Shown: piece after piece, positions 24,306 through 32,412 of the stretch | Layout: each line of letters starts with the position of its first letter | How positions within the stretch are numbered: position 1 is the stretch's first letter | Assembly (NCBI GenBank): GCA_002410555.1 | Contig: DHSR01000069.1 | Span: 1 to 32,412, forward strand | DNA from: Bacteroidales bacterium UBA5281 | GTDB taxonomy: Bacteria; Bacteroidota; Bacteroidia; Bacteroidales; Lentimicrobiaceae | DNA: 32,412 nucleotides | Reading direction: 5' to 3' | Made by a program: the position numbers and the translations under genes | The notes under the pieces: generated by a model | The model's database searches: none | The model's input: only the letters and a program-made list of their open reading frames with translations | What the model was told of the DNA's origin: nothing

Positions 24306-25095
24306 AAAAATTCCAAAAAGGCTTTCGTTTCTCCAAAAACGCCGCCATCCCTTCCTGACCCTCTTCTGAGGCACGGATTTCGGCAATCATTTGCGCCGTA
24401 TAGCTCAGAGCTTCGGTTAAGGTGATTTTATTGGACACCTGATCTATCAAAGTTTTGCATTGGGTCATGGCTTTGGGACCACTGCTTTTGAGCAGGGAGA
24501 TGAGTTCATCAAGATAAGCTTGCAGCTCAATGTCGGACAGTGATTTATTTACCAGCCTGAAATGTTCTGCTTCCGGACCTTTGATGCGTTTTCCGGTCAG
24601 CATCAGCTCTTTGGCACCATATTCACCCACCCTTTTGATCACATAAGGCGAAATACAGGCCGGCACGATGCCAATTTTTACTTCGGAAAGAGAAAATACG
24701 GTTTCATCATCACAAATGGCCATATCACAGGCCGAAAGCAGACCATTTGCCCCGCCTATAGCGGCACCATGAACCACGGCAATGGTAGGTTTGGGGCAGT
24801 TGTAAATGGTGAAAAAACAGTCGGAAAGTTGCAGGCTCTCCTGATAATTCTGCTCATAACTGTATTGAGCCACGTCGCGCATCCAGTTGAGGTCGGCACC
24901 GGCGCAAAATGATTTCCCGCGACCGCGCAGCATCACCACCCGAACGTTTTCCAAAGCAGACACTTCGTTAAAAGCTTTAATCAGTTCGCCAATCATTACT
25001 TCATTAAAAGCATTCCGGATTTCAGGCCGGTTCAGCCAGATGGTGGCGATTTGCCTGGTGATTTCGATTTCTAAAGTTGTGTAGTTGGTGTTCAT
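24304..25095 (-). CDS. Methylglutaconyl-CoA hydratase-like enoyl-CoA hydratase
   Basis: This 263-residue crotonase-fold enzyme starts at 25095 (MNTNYTTLEIEITRQIATIW); an in-frame ATG at 25152 gives a poor extension. The oxyanion-hole segments are GRGKSFCAGADLNWM (58-72) and GAAIGGANGLLSACDMAI (110-127). The segment FSLSEVKIGIVPACISPYVI (134-153) is close to the LiuC form of 3-methylglutaconyl-CoA hydratase, which makes HMG-CoA in leucine breakdown. It is the first gene of the minus-strand catabolic operon. Its product would be the substrate of the HMG-CoA lyase encoded further down. General enoyl-CoA hydratase activity cannot be excluded by motif alone. Confidence 0.85.
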   Translation of the reverse strand: MNTNYTTLEIEITRQIATIWLNRPEIRNAFNEVMIGELIKAFNEVSALENVRVVMLRGRGKSFCAGADLNWMRDVAQYSYEQNYQESLQLSDCFFTIYNCPKPTIAVVHGAAIGGANGLLSACDMAICDDETVFSLSEVKIGIVPACISPYVIKRVGEYGAKELMLTGKRIKGPEAEHFRLVNKSLSDIELQAYLDELISLLKSSGPKAMTQCKTLIDQVSNKITLTEALSYTAQMIAEIRASEEGQEGMAAFLEKRKPFWNF

Positions 25096-25668
25096 GGGTT
25101 TTGTTTTTGACGAAATGATGATGGAGGTTTGAGATCTGAATAGAATAGTCAACGATTAAATAAAGTATAAAGGTAGCAAAAACATTGATTTGTAAACATA
25201 CAACAGGACGGGATGTTCAAGGATATGTTTTTGTCGCGAAGCTATATACCGGGCGGGAGGGTGAGTTTTGGCTGATGAGTTATCCGGAAGTATATATCCC
25301 TATAAAAAAGGGGATTAGCCGGAATTGACATACTCATTATAATACGCTGACACGCCAATCTCCTATTTTTTTCAGCAAGGCTGAGTTTTTGTCGAAATTT
25401 TGGAATTATTAGCCATAATACTATGTTTATTTACAATTCAACTTCAAATACACATAAAAATGTATCTTAAATAGAGATAGAACAGGAAGTTCATGGATTG
25501 GTAAGATTTTAGATTTTAGTCTCAGCTTTTATACTTCGCAATTCAGTCAATAATTTCCCGAAAAGGAGAAACAATAAATAATTGAACAGTGGGTTTTACT
25601 CAATCCTTAATTATAAAACCCCGCAACTACATCGCAGGATTGCAAGCGATGTATAATGAATTGGTTTT
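25096..25668 (-). other. 573-base intergenic region before the catabolic operon
   Basis: No frame of note. It should hold the operon promoter and the end of the arginase-fold transcript. Visible structures are a 5-bp hairpin TCAGC-AAG-GCTGA followed by T's on the plus strand (25372-25390), and a 7-bp inverted repeat ACATCGC/GCGATGT with a 10-base loop (25629-25652) just after the arginase-fold stop, without a good T-run. The middle is AT-rich and featureless. Confidence 0.5.
25168..25175 (-). promoter_or_regulatory. Weak -7-like box for the catabolic operon
   Basis: Minus-strand TACCTTTA differs from TAnnTTTG at one base and lies 72 bases before the hydratase ATG. The -33 match is poor, so this is tentative. 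Confidence 0.3.
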
Positions 25669-26841
25669 TTACATTAACTTCTGATAAACCTGCCACCAGC
25701 GATCCGGAATTTCGTTGTTACACGCGGTTTTATAGTCCTCATAGGTACAGGGGATAATGTAGTGACCGGCATATTTTTTCCGATTTTCGTTTCCGCACAA
25801 AACTTCCATCCACCAGCGGTCGGTTTTCCGGCTTTTTAAAAACACAATACCATCTGAAAAATCGGCTGTAGGCACGATATATTTTACAAAAGCATCGCTA
25901 TTGGCAGTAGGGAAATCTGATTTGCGATTGTTATAACCTTCAATAGCGTACCAGATCATCTGAGCCATAAGCTGGGCAGTGAGTCCGCGATTATCAAAAA
26001 CTGGATTGTATTCAAACAGACCGATACAGGATAATTTGTCGCTCAGGGCTGCATATCGCATCAACTGGCAGGCCTGTTCACCGGTAAAGCCATTGGGTGA
26101 AGCCTGGGCATGCCCCGGTGCATCGGCTGCCCGGATAGCACTTACATCAAAAGACAGGAAATCAGCATTGCGTACCAGCGGTTCTGCCGATTTAAGGTCG
26201 GCAGTTATGGTTCCCAGACGATAAACATCAAAGAACAGCTTTTTCATCAGATCCAATGCCGGCTGATCTACATAGTAAGTTTGATAGCCCAGATTGGTAA
26301 AGTTGAACAGAAAGTTGGGTTTTTGCATTATTATGCGGCTCAGGTAAGTATTACTGTTGAGTTCATCCTGAGATTCACCCAGGTCGAAGCGGGGATCAAC
26401 CACTACCATATTCACAATTTGTTCCAGGTGCTCATAAGCTTTATAAATGGCAAAAGTGAGATCATGACCACCTCCGATAATTATGGGAAGTATACGGTTT
26501 CCTATAAGAAAGGATACAGAGGAAGAAAGCGCATAATAGGTATCGGAAAGCGTATGACCGGCACGTATATTTCCAAGATCAGCTATGCGAACATCCCAGG
26601 AACCGGGGAAAAGAGTATACCATTGCTTTCTTATTTCATCGCAGGCACGTGCAGTTCCGGCATTATCCAATGCGGCCCTATCTTCTGCAACGCCAAAAAC
26701 AGCAATGTCAAACAGTGAAGTATCCGGAAACCCTTCACGTCTGTTGTGGGTAATTAAAGTATTGGCAAATCTGGGATGCGTGGTTTCATCTATAGCCAAA
26801 AGTTCATCGGCTACCGGTTCAAAATAAATTGAAATATCCAT
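25669..26841 (-). CDS. Arginase-fold protein (formimidoylglutamase-like, altered metal site)
   Basis: This 390-residue protein has the ureohydrolase fold pattern: IIGGGHDLTF (121-130, His126), VVVDPRFDLGE (146-156) and LSFDVSAIRAADAPG (229-243). In active arginases and formimidoylglutamases the last two motifs are DxHxD and SxDxDxxD. Here the histidine is Arg151 and the second aspartate of the last motif is Ser234. Four of the six usual metal ligands remain (His126, Asp149, Asp153, Asp232). The two-manganese site is probably lost or changed, so the annotated hydrolase activity is doubtful. It lies 82 bases after topA in the same direction and may be cotranscribed. A C-terminal extension of about 70 residues (RKTDRWWMEV onward) looks lineage-specific. 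Confidence 0.8.
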   Translation of the reverse strand: MDISIYFEPVADELLAIDETTHPRFANTLITHNRREGFPDTSLFDIAVFGVAEDRAALDNAGTARACDEIRKQWYTLFPGSWDVRIADLGNIRAGHTLSDTYYALSSSVSFLIGNRILPIIIGGGHDLTFAIYKAYEHLEQIVNMVVVDPRFDLGESQDELNSNTYLSRIIMQKPNFLFNFTNLGYQTYYVDQPALDLMKKLFFDVYRLGTITADLKSAEPLVRNADFLSFDVSAIRAADAPGHAQASPNGFTGEQACQLMRYAALSDKLSCIGLFEYNPVFDNRGLTAQLMAQMIWYAIEGYNNRKSDFPTANSDAFVKYIVPTADFSDGIVFLKSRKTDRWWMEVLCGNENRKKYAGHYIIPCTYEDYKTACNNEIPDRWWQVYQKLM

Positions 26842-26923
26842 AGTGGGTTATGACGTTTATCCGTCAAACCTAAACATTTTTTTGAAAAAAGCGCCTCTTT
26901 TTTATCCCGAAACGGCCATTTTT

Positions 26924-29254
26924 TTATTTTTTCCTGAACCTGCCTTTTGAAGCTGTTTTAGGTGCAGCATCAGCTTTGGCAGCAATTTGTCTGCACTGTT
27001 CAAGCGTAAGCGCAGCAGGATCAGTGCCTTTGGGGATGCGGTAATTGTTTTTACCTATGGCGATATATGGGCCATAACGACCATTAAGCACCTGTACCCC
27101 GGGAGCTTCGTCAAACACTTTGATGGTTTTTTCGAGTTCCTTTTTGCGCTTTTCTTCAATGATTTCAATGGCACGTTCAGCATCAACCGTAGTGGGATCA
27201 TCCGTTTTCGCGAGTGAATAAAAGGCCGATTTATGCTTAACATATGGGCCAAAACGACCAATGGCCACGGTAAGTTCAGCATTTTCGTATTCACCAATGC
27301 TGCGGGGAAAATCAAAAAGCTTCATGGCATCATCCAGCTCAATGGTTTCAATAGATTGACCCTTTTTGAGGCTGGCAAACTTTGGTTTTTCTTCATCCTC
27401 TGATTCACCAATTTGAATCATGGGCCCAAAGCGGCCTATGCGGGCATATACATTTTTGCCTGATTCCGGGTCCTTGCCCAGCAAACGCTCGCCCTTTACC
27501 TTTTCAGATTTCTCCATGGTTTCCTTTACCTGTTTGGCAAAAGGATGATAAAACTCCCGTATCATCTGATTCCAGACCTTCTGCCCCTGAGCAATTTCAT
27601 CAAACTCTTTCTCTACACTGGCGGTGAAATTATAATCCATAATGTTTTCAAAATACTGCATCAGAAAACTGGTCACCAGGGAGCCGACATCGGTTGGAAA
27701 GAGCTTTGCCTTTTCCTGTCCGGTATTTTCGGTTTTTTGACTTTTGGTAATCTTATCACCTTTTAATTTTATTACCTGGAAGGGGCGGGGTGTTCCCGGC
27801 CTGTCTTCTTTAACTACATACTCCCGTTTTTGAATGGTTGAAATCGTCGGAGCATATGTAGAGGGTCTTCCAATGCCAAGTTCCTCCATCTTTTTTACCA
27901 GACTGGCTTCAGTATAACGGGGAGGTTGCTGGGTAAATTTCTGTATAGCAAGCATTTCGCCCAGATCCAGTGGTTGACCGGTTTTTAGCGTTGGCAGCAT
28001 GCCTTCTACTGTATCGTTATTCTCATCATCTGTGGATTCAAGATAAACTTTAAGAAATCCATCGAAACGAATGACTTCACCTTTGGCTACGAATTTCTCT
28101 TTTACAGTTGAAACATCAATAGTTACGGTAGTTCTCTCCAGTTCAGCATCACTCATCTGTGAAGCAATGGTTCGTTTCCAGATAAGATCGTATAATTTCT
28201 GCTGAGCGGAATCCCCACCCACTTCGCGCTGATTGAGATAAGTTGGCCGGATGGCTTCATGAGCCTCCTGGGCACCCCTGGATTTGGTGGCGTATTTGCG
28301 GGTTTTCAGATATTTATCACCATATAAAGAAGTAATCTCCTCTTTGGCCATGTCGATAGCTGTTTTTGAAAGATTTACACTATCGGTACGCATATAGGTA
28401 ATTTTTCCGGCTTCATACAGTTGTTGAGCCACCATCATGGTTTTTGATACGGAAAAACCCAGTTTACGGCTGGCTTCCTGTTGGAGGGTAGAAGTGGTAA
28501 AAGGTGGAGCAGGAGATTTCCTGGCCGGCTTGGTCTCAATATCGCTTACCTTATATCCTGCACCTATGCATTTTTTAAGAAATTCCTCGGCTTCGGGTAG
28601 CTCCGGAAAACGTTTGTTGAGTTCTGCCTGTATGGAAGGCAATCCTTTTTCACCTGGAATGGTAAATATGGCAGTAACCCTGTAATTGTATGACGAGACA
28701 AAAGCTTTTATCTCCTCTTCGCGCTCTACAATTAATCTTACGGCAACCGATTGCACCCTGCCTGCAGAAAGTGAAGGTTTTACTTTGCGCCAAAGCACAG
28801 GTGAGATTTCAAACCCCACCAGCCGGTCAAGTACACGTCGTGCCTGTTGGGCATCTACCAGGGCCATATCAATGCTGCGCGGATGCTTTATGGCAGCATC
28901 AATGGCTGATTTGGTAATCTCGTGAAATACAATGCGTTTGGTTTTCAGTGCTTTCAGGTCAAGGGTTTCAGACAGGTGCCATGAAATGGCTTCCCCTTCA
29001 CGGTCTTCATCAGACGCCAGCCATACCATTTCTGCCTCTGAAGCCATCTTTTTTAACTCCTTAACTATCTTGCTTTTATCTGCCGAGACTTCATACTGCG
29101 GCTCAAAGTCATTCTCTATATCCACACCCAGTTGCTTTTTGGACAAATCGCGGACATGCCCAAAACTCGATTTAACCACGAAATCCTTACCCAGAAATCC
29201 TTCAATGGTTTTGGCTTTGGCCGGTGACTCAACAATTACCAGATTTTTTATCAT
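26924..29254 (-). CDS. topA: DNA topoisomerase I (type IA)
   Basis: This 776-residue enzyme relaxes negative supercoils by single-strand passage. The Toprim domain (1-120) has VIVESPAKAKTIEGFLG (Glu9) and the acidic triad in ASDEDREGEA (Asp82, Asp84). The active-site tyrosine is in KITYMRTDSV (Tyr287). In place of the zinc-ribbon modules seen in E. coli, the C-terminus carries repeated GRFGPMIQIG, GRFGPYVKHK and GRYGPYIAIG units (topo C-terminal repeat type), then a basic tail ending KGRFRKK. Length is normal for Bacteroidota. It is divergent from ftsX across about 300 bases. Housekeeping gene; complete. Confidence 0.97.
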   Translation of the reverse strand: MIKNLVIVESPAKAKTIEGFLGKDFVVKSSFGHVRDLSKKQLGVDIENDFEPQYEVSADKSKIVKELKKMASEAEMVWLASDEDREGEAISWHLSETLDLKALKTKRIVFHEITKSAIDAAIKHPRSIDMALVDAQQARRVLDRLVGFEISPVLWRKVKPSLSAGRVQSVAVRLIVEREEEIKAFVSSYNYRVTAIFTIPGEKGLPSIQAELNKRFPELPEAEEFLKKCIGAGYKVSDIETKPARKSPAPPFTTSTLQQEASRKLGFSVSKTMMVAQQLYEAGKITYMRTDSVNLSKTAIDMAKEEITSLYGDKYLKTRKYATKSRGAQEAHEAIRPTYLNQREVGGDSAQQKLYDLIWKRTIASQMSDAELERTTVTIDVSTVKEKFVAKGEVIRFDGFLKVYLESTDDENNDTVEGMLPTLKTGQPLDLGEMLAIQKFTQQPPRYTEASLVKKMEELGIGRPSTYAPTISTIQKREYVVKEDRPGTPRPFQVIKLKGDKITKSQKTENTGQEKAKLFPTDVGSLVTSFLMQYFENIMDYNFTASVEKEFDEIAQGQKVWNQMIREFYHPFAKQVKETMEKSEKVKGERLLGKDPESGKNVYARIGRFGPMIQIGESEDEEKPKFASLKKGQSIETIELDDAMKLFDFPRSIGEYENAELTVAIGRFGPYVKHKSAFYSLAKTDDPTTVDAERAIEIIEEKRKKELEKTIKVFDEAPGVQVLNGRYGPYIAIGKNNYRIPKGTDPAALTLEQCRQIAAKADAAPKTASKGRFRKK

Positions 29255-29554
29255 ACCGTTATTATAGTTTGAATTAATTTAGTCCGCAAGAGTTGATGAC
29301 GGGAGTGAAAATGCCCTCCGGACTGTAATGATGAACAATTAATGGTTTTAAAAATGGGCACAAAGTAACACAATAAAAACTAAACAAACTGCGAATGTGT
29401 TCATTAAATTTTGCAACTGGCTAAATATCAATGTCTTAAAAATATTTACGTGTTGCGTGAGAATAACAACCAACAGAATCTTAAAAATGGTTAAAATTAA
29501 GCATTTAACCTCTTTTGGCGAATTTTTATTACTTTCGTGGCCACAATCTGAAAC
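29255..29554 (+). other. 300-base divergent promoter region of topA and ftsX
   Basis: AT-rich, no credible coding frame. It must carry promoters for topA (minus) and ftsX (plus). Only the ftsX-side box below could be suggested. The short frame from 29397 that enters ftsX looks like chance. Confidence 0.5.
29530..29537 (+). promoter_or_regulatory. -7-like box before ftsX
   Basis: TACTTTCG is one base from TAnnTTTG and lies 17 bases before the ftsX ATG. A TTTTG at 29513-29517 is nearer than usual for a -33 box, so the call is weak. Confidence 0.35.
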
Positions 29555-30433
29555 ATGGCAAGATCCGACGATAGATTAAACCGCAGGCGGTTGCAAACTT
29601 CTACCGCTACCACCATCATCAGCATCTCATTGGTGCTGTTTATGCTTGGTTTACTGGGTCTTATTGTGCTTCATGCCAATAAGCTTTCCGATTATGTAAA
29701 GGAAAATATCGGTTTCTCGGTCATCATTAAGGAAGAAGTTAAGGAACCGGCCATCATCGAATTTCAAAAAAAACTCGATTTGCAACCTTACGTAAAGTCG
29801 ACACAATATATATCTAAAGAACAGGCTGCCGAAGATCTAACCAAAGACCTGGGTGAAGATTTCGTGGATTTCCTGGGATATAATCCACTGCTGGCCACGG
29901 TGGATATCCATCTGAAAGCCAATTATGCCAACAACGACAGTTTAGTAATGATTGAACAGGAATTAATTAAAAACCAGGTGGTAAAGGAAGTTTTCTATCA
30001 CAAATCACTGGTGGAACTGGTAAATAGTAACATACGTAAAATAAGCATAGTGTTACTCTTTTTCACATTGATACTGCTTTTGATATCCATAGCACTCATC
30101 AGCAATACCATCCGCCTGAGTGTTTACAGCAAACGATTTATTATCAAAAGCATGTTGCTGGTGGGAGCTACTCAGGCGTTTATCCGCAAACCTTTCCTGC
30201 TGAAAAGCTTACTGCATGGCCTAATAAGTGCCGTAATCGCCGTTGTACTTTTGGCGGTGGTGCTTTATTTCTCGCGAAGCGCTTTGCCTGAACTGGTGGA
30301 TTTACAGGATATTGATATGTTTCTGACTTTATTTGGAATGGTAACTGTTCTGGGACTGATTATTACCGGAATTTCTACGCTTTTTGCCATCCGGAGGTAT
30401 CTGCGCATCAGCAATGATAAATTGTATATTTAA
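29555..30433 (+). CDS. ftsX: Cell-division protein FtsX (ABC permease-like)
   Basis: This 292-residue membrane protein has helix 1 at about 18-43 and a periplasmic domain (about 45-165) with the FSVIIKEEVKEP start typical of FtsX. Three further helices lie at about 166-187, 217-245 and 256-285. With the ATPase FtsE (not in the window) it controls cell-wall hydrolases at the septum. The cytoplasmic coupling loop (about 188-215) includes RLSVYSKRFIIKSMLLVGAT, the conserved FtsX segment. It opens the phylum-typical row ftsX-DUF3098-uppP-truB, all on the plus strand with gaps of 45 bases or less. Confidence 0.93.
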   Translation: MARSDDRLNRRRLQTSTATTIISISLVLFMLGLLGLIVLHANKLSDYVKENIGFSVIIKEEVKEPAIIEFQKKLDLQPYVKSTQYISKEQAAEDLTKDLGEDFVDFLGYNPLLATVDIHLKANYANNDSLVMIEQELIKNQVVKEVFYHKSLVELVNSNIRKISIVLLFFTLILLLISIALISNTIRLSVYSKRFIIKSMLLVGATQAFIRKPFLLKSLLHGLISAVIAVVLLAVVLYFSRSALPELVDLQDIDMFLTLFGMVTVLGLIITGISTLFAIRRYLRISNDKLYI

Positions 30434-30478
30434 TTTTGTCAATAATTTTTTTTTTGAAAATTCATAACCTGAACTGAC

Positions 30479-30766
30479 ATGTCCGCAAAAAAAATCATAA
30501 CTCAAGTGGAAAAGCGCCCACGGGTAGCACCAGAAGGCGATAAGTTAATGCAATTTGCCTTTGGCAGGGAAAACTACCGGCTCATGTTTATCGGGCTGGG
30601 GGTTATTGCGCTGGGATTTATCCTGATGGTCGGAGGCGGCTCAGATGATCCGAATGTGTTTAACGATGCCATGTTTAACTTCAGACGGCTCACCCTTGCG
30701 CCCTTATTGATACTGGCGGGTTATGTAATTGAGATTATTGCCATCATGAAAAAACCGCGCGATTAA
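30479..30766 (+). CDS. DUF3098 small membrane protein
   Basis: This 95-residue protein has the motif FAFGRENYRLMFIGLGVI and two membrane helices (about 34-52 and 71-90), with a loop that reads GGGSDDPNVFNDAMFNFRRL. This is the DUF3098 pattern, found in Bacteroidota almost always between ftsX and uppP. Function unknown; the fixed neighbourhood suggests a role in cell-wall synthesis or division. It starts 45 bases after ftsX and ends 3 bases before uppP, so it is in one operon with them. Confidence 0.9.
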   Translation: MSAKKIITQVEKRPRVAPEGDKLMQFAFGRENYRLMFIGLGVIALGFILMVGGGSDDPNVFNDAMFNFRRLTLAPLLILAGYVIEIIAIMKKPRD

Positions 30767-30769
30767 GGC

Positions 30770-31549
30770 ATGACGACTTTTCAGGCAATCATTATTGCCA
30801 TTGTTGAAGGCATTACCGAGTTTCTGCCCATATCTTCTACCGGCCACATGATCATTACCCAGGAATTACTGGGTATGGAAATCAACGATTTTGTGAAGGC
30901 TTTTACGGTGAACATTCAGTTTGGCGCCATTCTTTCGGTGGTCGTGCTTTATTGGAAACGCTTTTTCCAAACCCTTGAATTTTACTATAAACTCTTCGTG
31001 GCCTTTATCCCGGCTGCAGTTTTGGGCTTGCTGCTGAGCGATTATATTGATATGCTGCTTGAAAATGTCGTGGTGGTTGCCATTATGCTGGTATTGGGTG
31101 GAATTGTGTTGCTATTTGTCGATAAATGGTTCAACAAGCCGGCCAAAGATCAAACGATAAAATATCTCACCGCCTTTAAAATTGGCCTGTTTCAGTGCAT
31201 TGCCATGATACCGGGCGTTTCGCGCTCCGCAGCCACCATAATTGGCGGCATGAGCCAGAAACTCGACCGCAAAACCGCTGCCGAGTTCTCGTTTTTCCTT
31301 GCCGTACCTACCATGTTCGCCGCAGCAGGCTATAAATTGCTCCAAAACTACCAAACCATCAGCGCCGAAAATATTGATACACTGATTATTGGTAATGTGG
31401 TGGCTTTCGTGGTAGCCATGCTTGCCATAAAATTTTTCATCTCCTTCCTCACCAAATATGGCTTCAAGCTATTTGGTTATTACCGCATCGTGGTTGGCCT
31501 GGCCATACTGATTATGCTGGCCGCAGGAATTGATCTGAACATGTCATGA
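30770..31549 (+). CDS. uppP: Undecaprenyl-diphosphatase
   Basis: This 259-residue integral membrane enzyme (BacA/UppP) dephosphorylates undecaprenyl diphosphate to recycle the lipid carrier for peptidoglycan and other polymers; extra copies give bacitracin resistance. Both signature motifs are intact: EGITEFLPISSTGH (13-26) with Glu13, Glu17 and His26, and PGVSRSAATIIGG (148-160) with Arg152. About seven to eight hydrophobic helices are visible. It starts 3 bases after DUF3098, and its stop overlaps the start of truB (ATG at 31546 within ATGATG), implying coupled translation. Confidence 0.97.
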   Translation: MTTFQAIIIAIVEGITEFLPISSTGHMIITQELLGMEINDFVKAFTVNIQFGAILSVVVLYWKRFFQTLEFYYKLFVAFIPAAVLGLLLSDYIDMLLENVVVVAIMLVLGGIVLLFVDKWFNKPAKDQTIKYLTAFKIGLFQCIAMIPGVSRSAATIIGGMSQKLDRKTAAEFSFFLAVPTMFAAAGYKLLQNYQTISAENIDTLIIGNVVAFVVAMLAIKFFISFLTKYGFKLFGYYRIVVGLAILIMLAAGIDLNMS

Positions 31550-32289
31550 TGCCATTCCACTTTGAAGAAGGCGAAGTCTTGCTGATCAAAAAACCGCTGG
31601 GCTGGACCTCGTTTGATGTCATCAACCGTTTTCGTTTCTTTTTGCGCAAGCAATTGGACATCAAGAAGATAAAAGTTGGCCATGCCGGTACCCTGGATCC
31701 ACTGGCCGATGGTTTGCTGATTGTTTGCACCGGAAAATTCACCAAACGTATTGAGGAATTTCAGGGACAGGAAAAGGAATACACCGGTACTTTCCGGCTG
31801 GGAGCAACCACGCCCTCCTTTGACCTGGAGCATGAAATTGATCAGAAATACGAAACTGCCCACATTACCGAAGCCATGATTAATGAGGCAGCCCGGAAAT
31901 TTACCGGTGACATTCTGCAAATACCACCGCAGTATTCGGCCATAAAAGTTGGCGGAAAGCGTGCCTATAAATTCGCCCGCGATGAAACCGAAGTAAAGCT
32001 CGAGGCCCGCCCGGTAAACATCCGGGAGTTTGAAATCACCCGCATTGCTCTGCCCGATGTTGATTTCCGCATCAGTTGCAGCAAAGGCACCTACATCCGT
32101 TCGCTGGCACGCGATTTTGGCGAAGCCCTGAACAGTGGCGCCCACCTCACCGCCCTCAGACGCACCCGTATCGGCGAGTTTAAACTGGCGGAAGCCCATG
32201 AACTGGAAGCATTAATGGTAGCATTGACAAGGTTGTCTGAAATGGAAAAGCATGTCTCAGAAGAGGGCGAATCCATTGAACCGGGTTGA
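31546..32289 (+). CDS. truB: tRNA pseudouridine(55) synthase
   Basis: This 247-residue enzyme converts U55 of the tRNA T-loop to pseudouridine. Key motifs: KPLGWTSFDVIN (16-27) and GHAGTLDPLADGLLIV with catalytic Asp51. Further motifs are QIPPQYSAIKVGGKRAYKFA and the C-terminal-side CSKGTYIRSLARDFG. There is no PUA domain; the chain ends soon after the catalytic domain with an acidic tail, usual for short TruB forms. It overlaps uppP by 4 bases; the second of two adjacent ATGs (31549) is an equally possible start. Complete, with 123 bases of non-coding DNA to the window end. Confidence 0.97.
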   Translation: MMPFHFEEGEVLLIKKPLGWTSFDVINRFRFFLRKQLDIKKIKVGHAGTLDPLADGLLIVCTGKFTKRIEEFQGQEKEYTGTFRLGATTPSFDLEHEIDQKYETAHITEAMINEAARKFTGDILQIPPQYSAIKVGGKRAYKFARDETEVKLEARPVNIREFEITRIALPDVDFRISCSKGTYIRSLARDFGEALNSGAHLTALRRTRIGEFKLAEAHELEALMVALTRLSEMEKHVSEEGESIEPG

Positions 32290-32412
32290 GGCTACCGGTT
32301 TGAAATTAATTATCTCGGTCTAAACTATTGAAATATAGCGATTTGAAAATAGATTTTGTAATATTTGATGTTTTCAACAAATATTTGCGCCTTAACTGCG
32401 TTAATATATAAA
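32290..32412 (+). other. Non-coding window end after truB
   Basis: AT-rich and without a frame or clear hairpin. In many Bacteroidota queA follows truB; if so here, it starts beyond the window. Confidence 0.4.

Noticed and set aside
26110..26718. A 202-codon frame antisense to the arginase-fold gene
   Set aside because: The opposite strand encodes a recognisable family; the antisense peptide looks random.
31480..32199. A 239-codon frame antisense to truB
   Set aside because: It is a shadow of a well-supported housekeeping gene with biased codons; the product has no recognisable features.

Overview
The window looks like a chromosomal piece from a member of the Bacteroidota. The signs are TAnnTTTG-type -7 promoter boxes, few Shine-Dalgarno sequences, LytS/LytTR signalling, a type IX secretion (T9SS) sorting-domain remnant, lipoproteins with an SSC or IAC lipobox, an ECF sigma factor paired with a membrane beta-barrel protein, and the gene order ftsX-DUF3098-uppP-truB that I know from this phylum. 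I cannot assign a genus.

Layout. 1-451: tail remnant of an outer-membrane beta-barrel gene. 452-4804: secreted aspartyl-protease-like protein, small membrane protein, CPBP intramembrane protease and, convergent to these, a secreted alpha/beta hydrolase. 5032-6797: LytS kinase and LytTR regulator operon. 7211-7480: XRE-type DNA-binding protein. 7694-10257 (minus): NarL-type regulator and TPR histidine kinase, divergent from a beta-helix lipoprotein (10380-11834). 12080-12697: a decayed gene with a T9SS sorting domain. 12932-16457 (minus): lipoprotein, ECF sigma factor, predicted dual-membrane anti-sigma/beta-barrel protein and a second lipoprotein. The first and last genes carry matching ECF-type promoters. 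16727-25095 (minus): an operon for leucine/branched-acyl-CoA and ketone-body breakdown, in transcription order methylglutaconyl-CoA hydratase, biotin-containing carboxylase subunit, acyl-CoA dehydrogenase, HMG-CoA lyase, and CoA-transferase A and B. 25669-29254 (minus): arginase-fold protein and topA. 29555-32289 (plus): ftsX, DUF3098, uppP, truB.

Two points stand out. First, the ECF locus looks like a self-contained envelope-sensing circuit: the sigma factor probably reads the two matched promoters, and its partner combines a cytoplasmic anti-sigma-like head, one transmembrane helix, a long periplasmic linker and an outer-membrane barrel. Second, the catabolic operon has been opened at three gene junctions by small genes (two four-helix-bundle/IVS-type proteins, one of them internally deleted, and one GxxExxY protein). 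Each insert is flanked by its own low-complexity imperfect inverted repeats that nearly touch the neighbouring start and stop codons. The carboxyltransferase (beta) subunit expected with the biotin carboxylase is not in the window.

By eye the first 7 kb is more AT-rich than the ftsX-truB end, which fits an accessory left side and a conserved right side. I saw no tRNA, rRNA, CRISPR array or intact insertion sequence.
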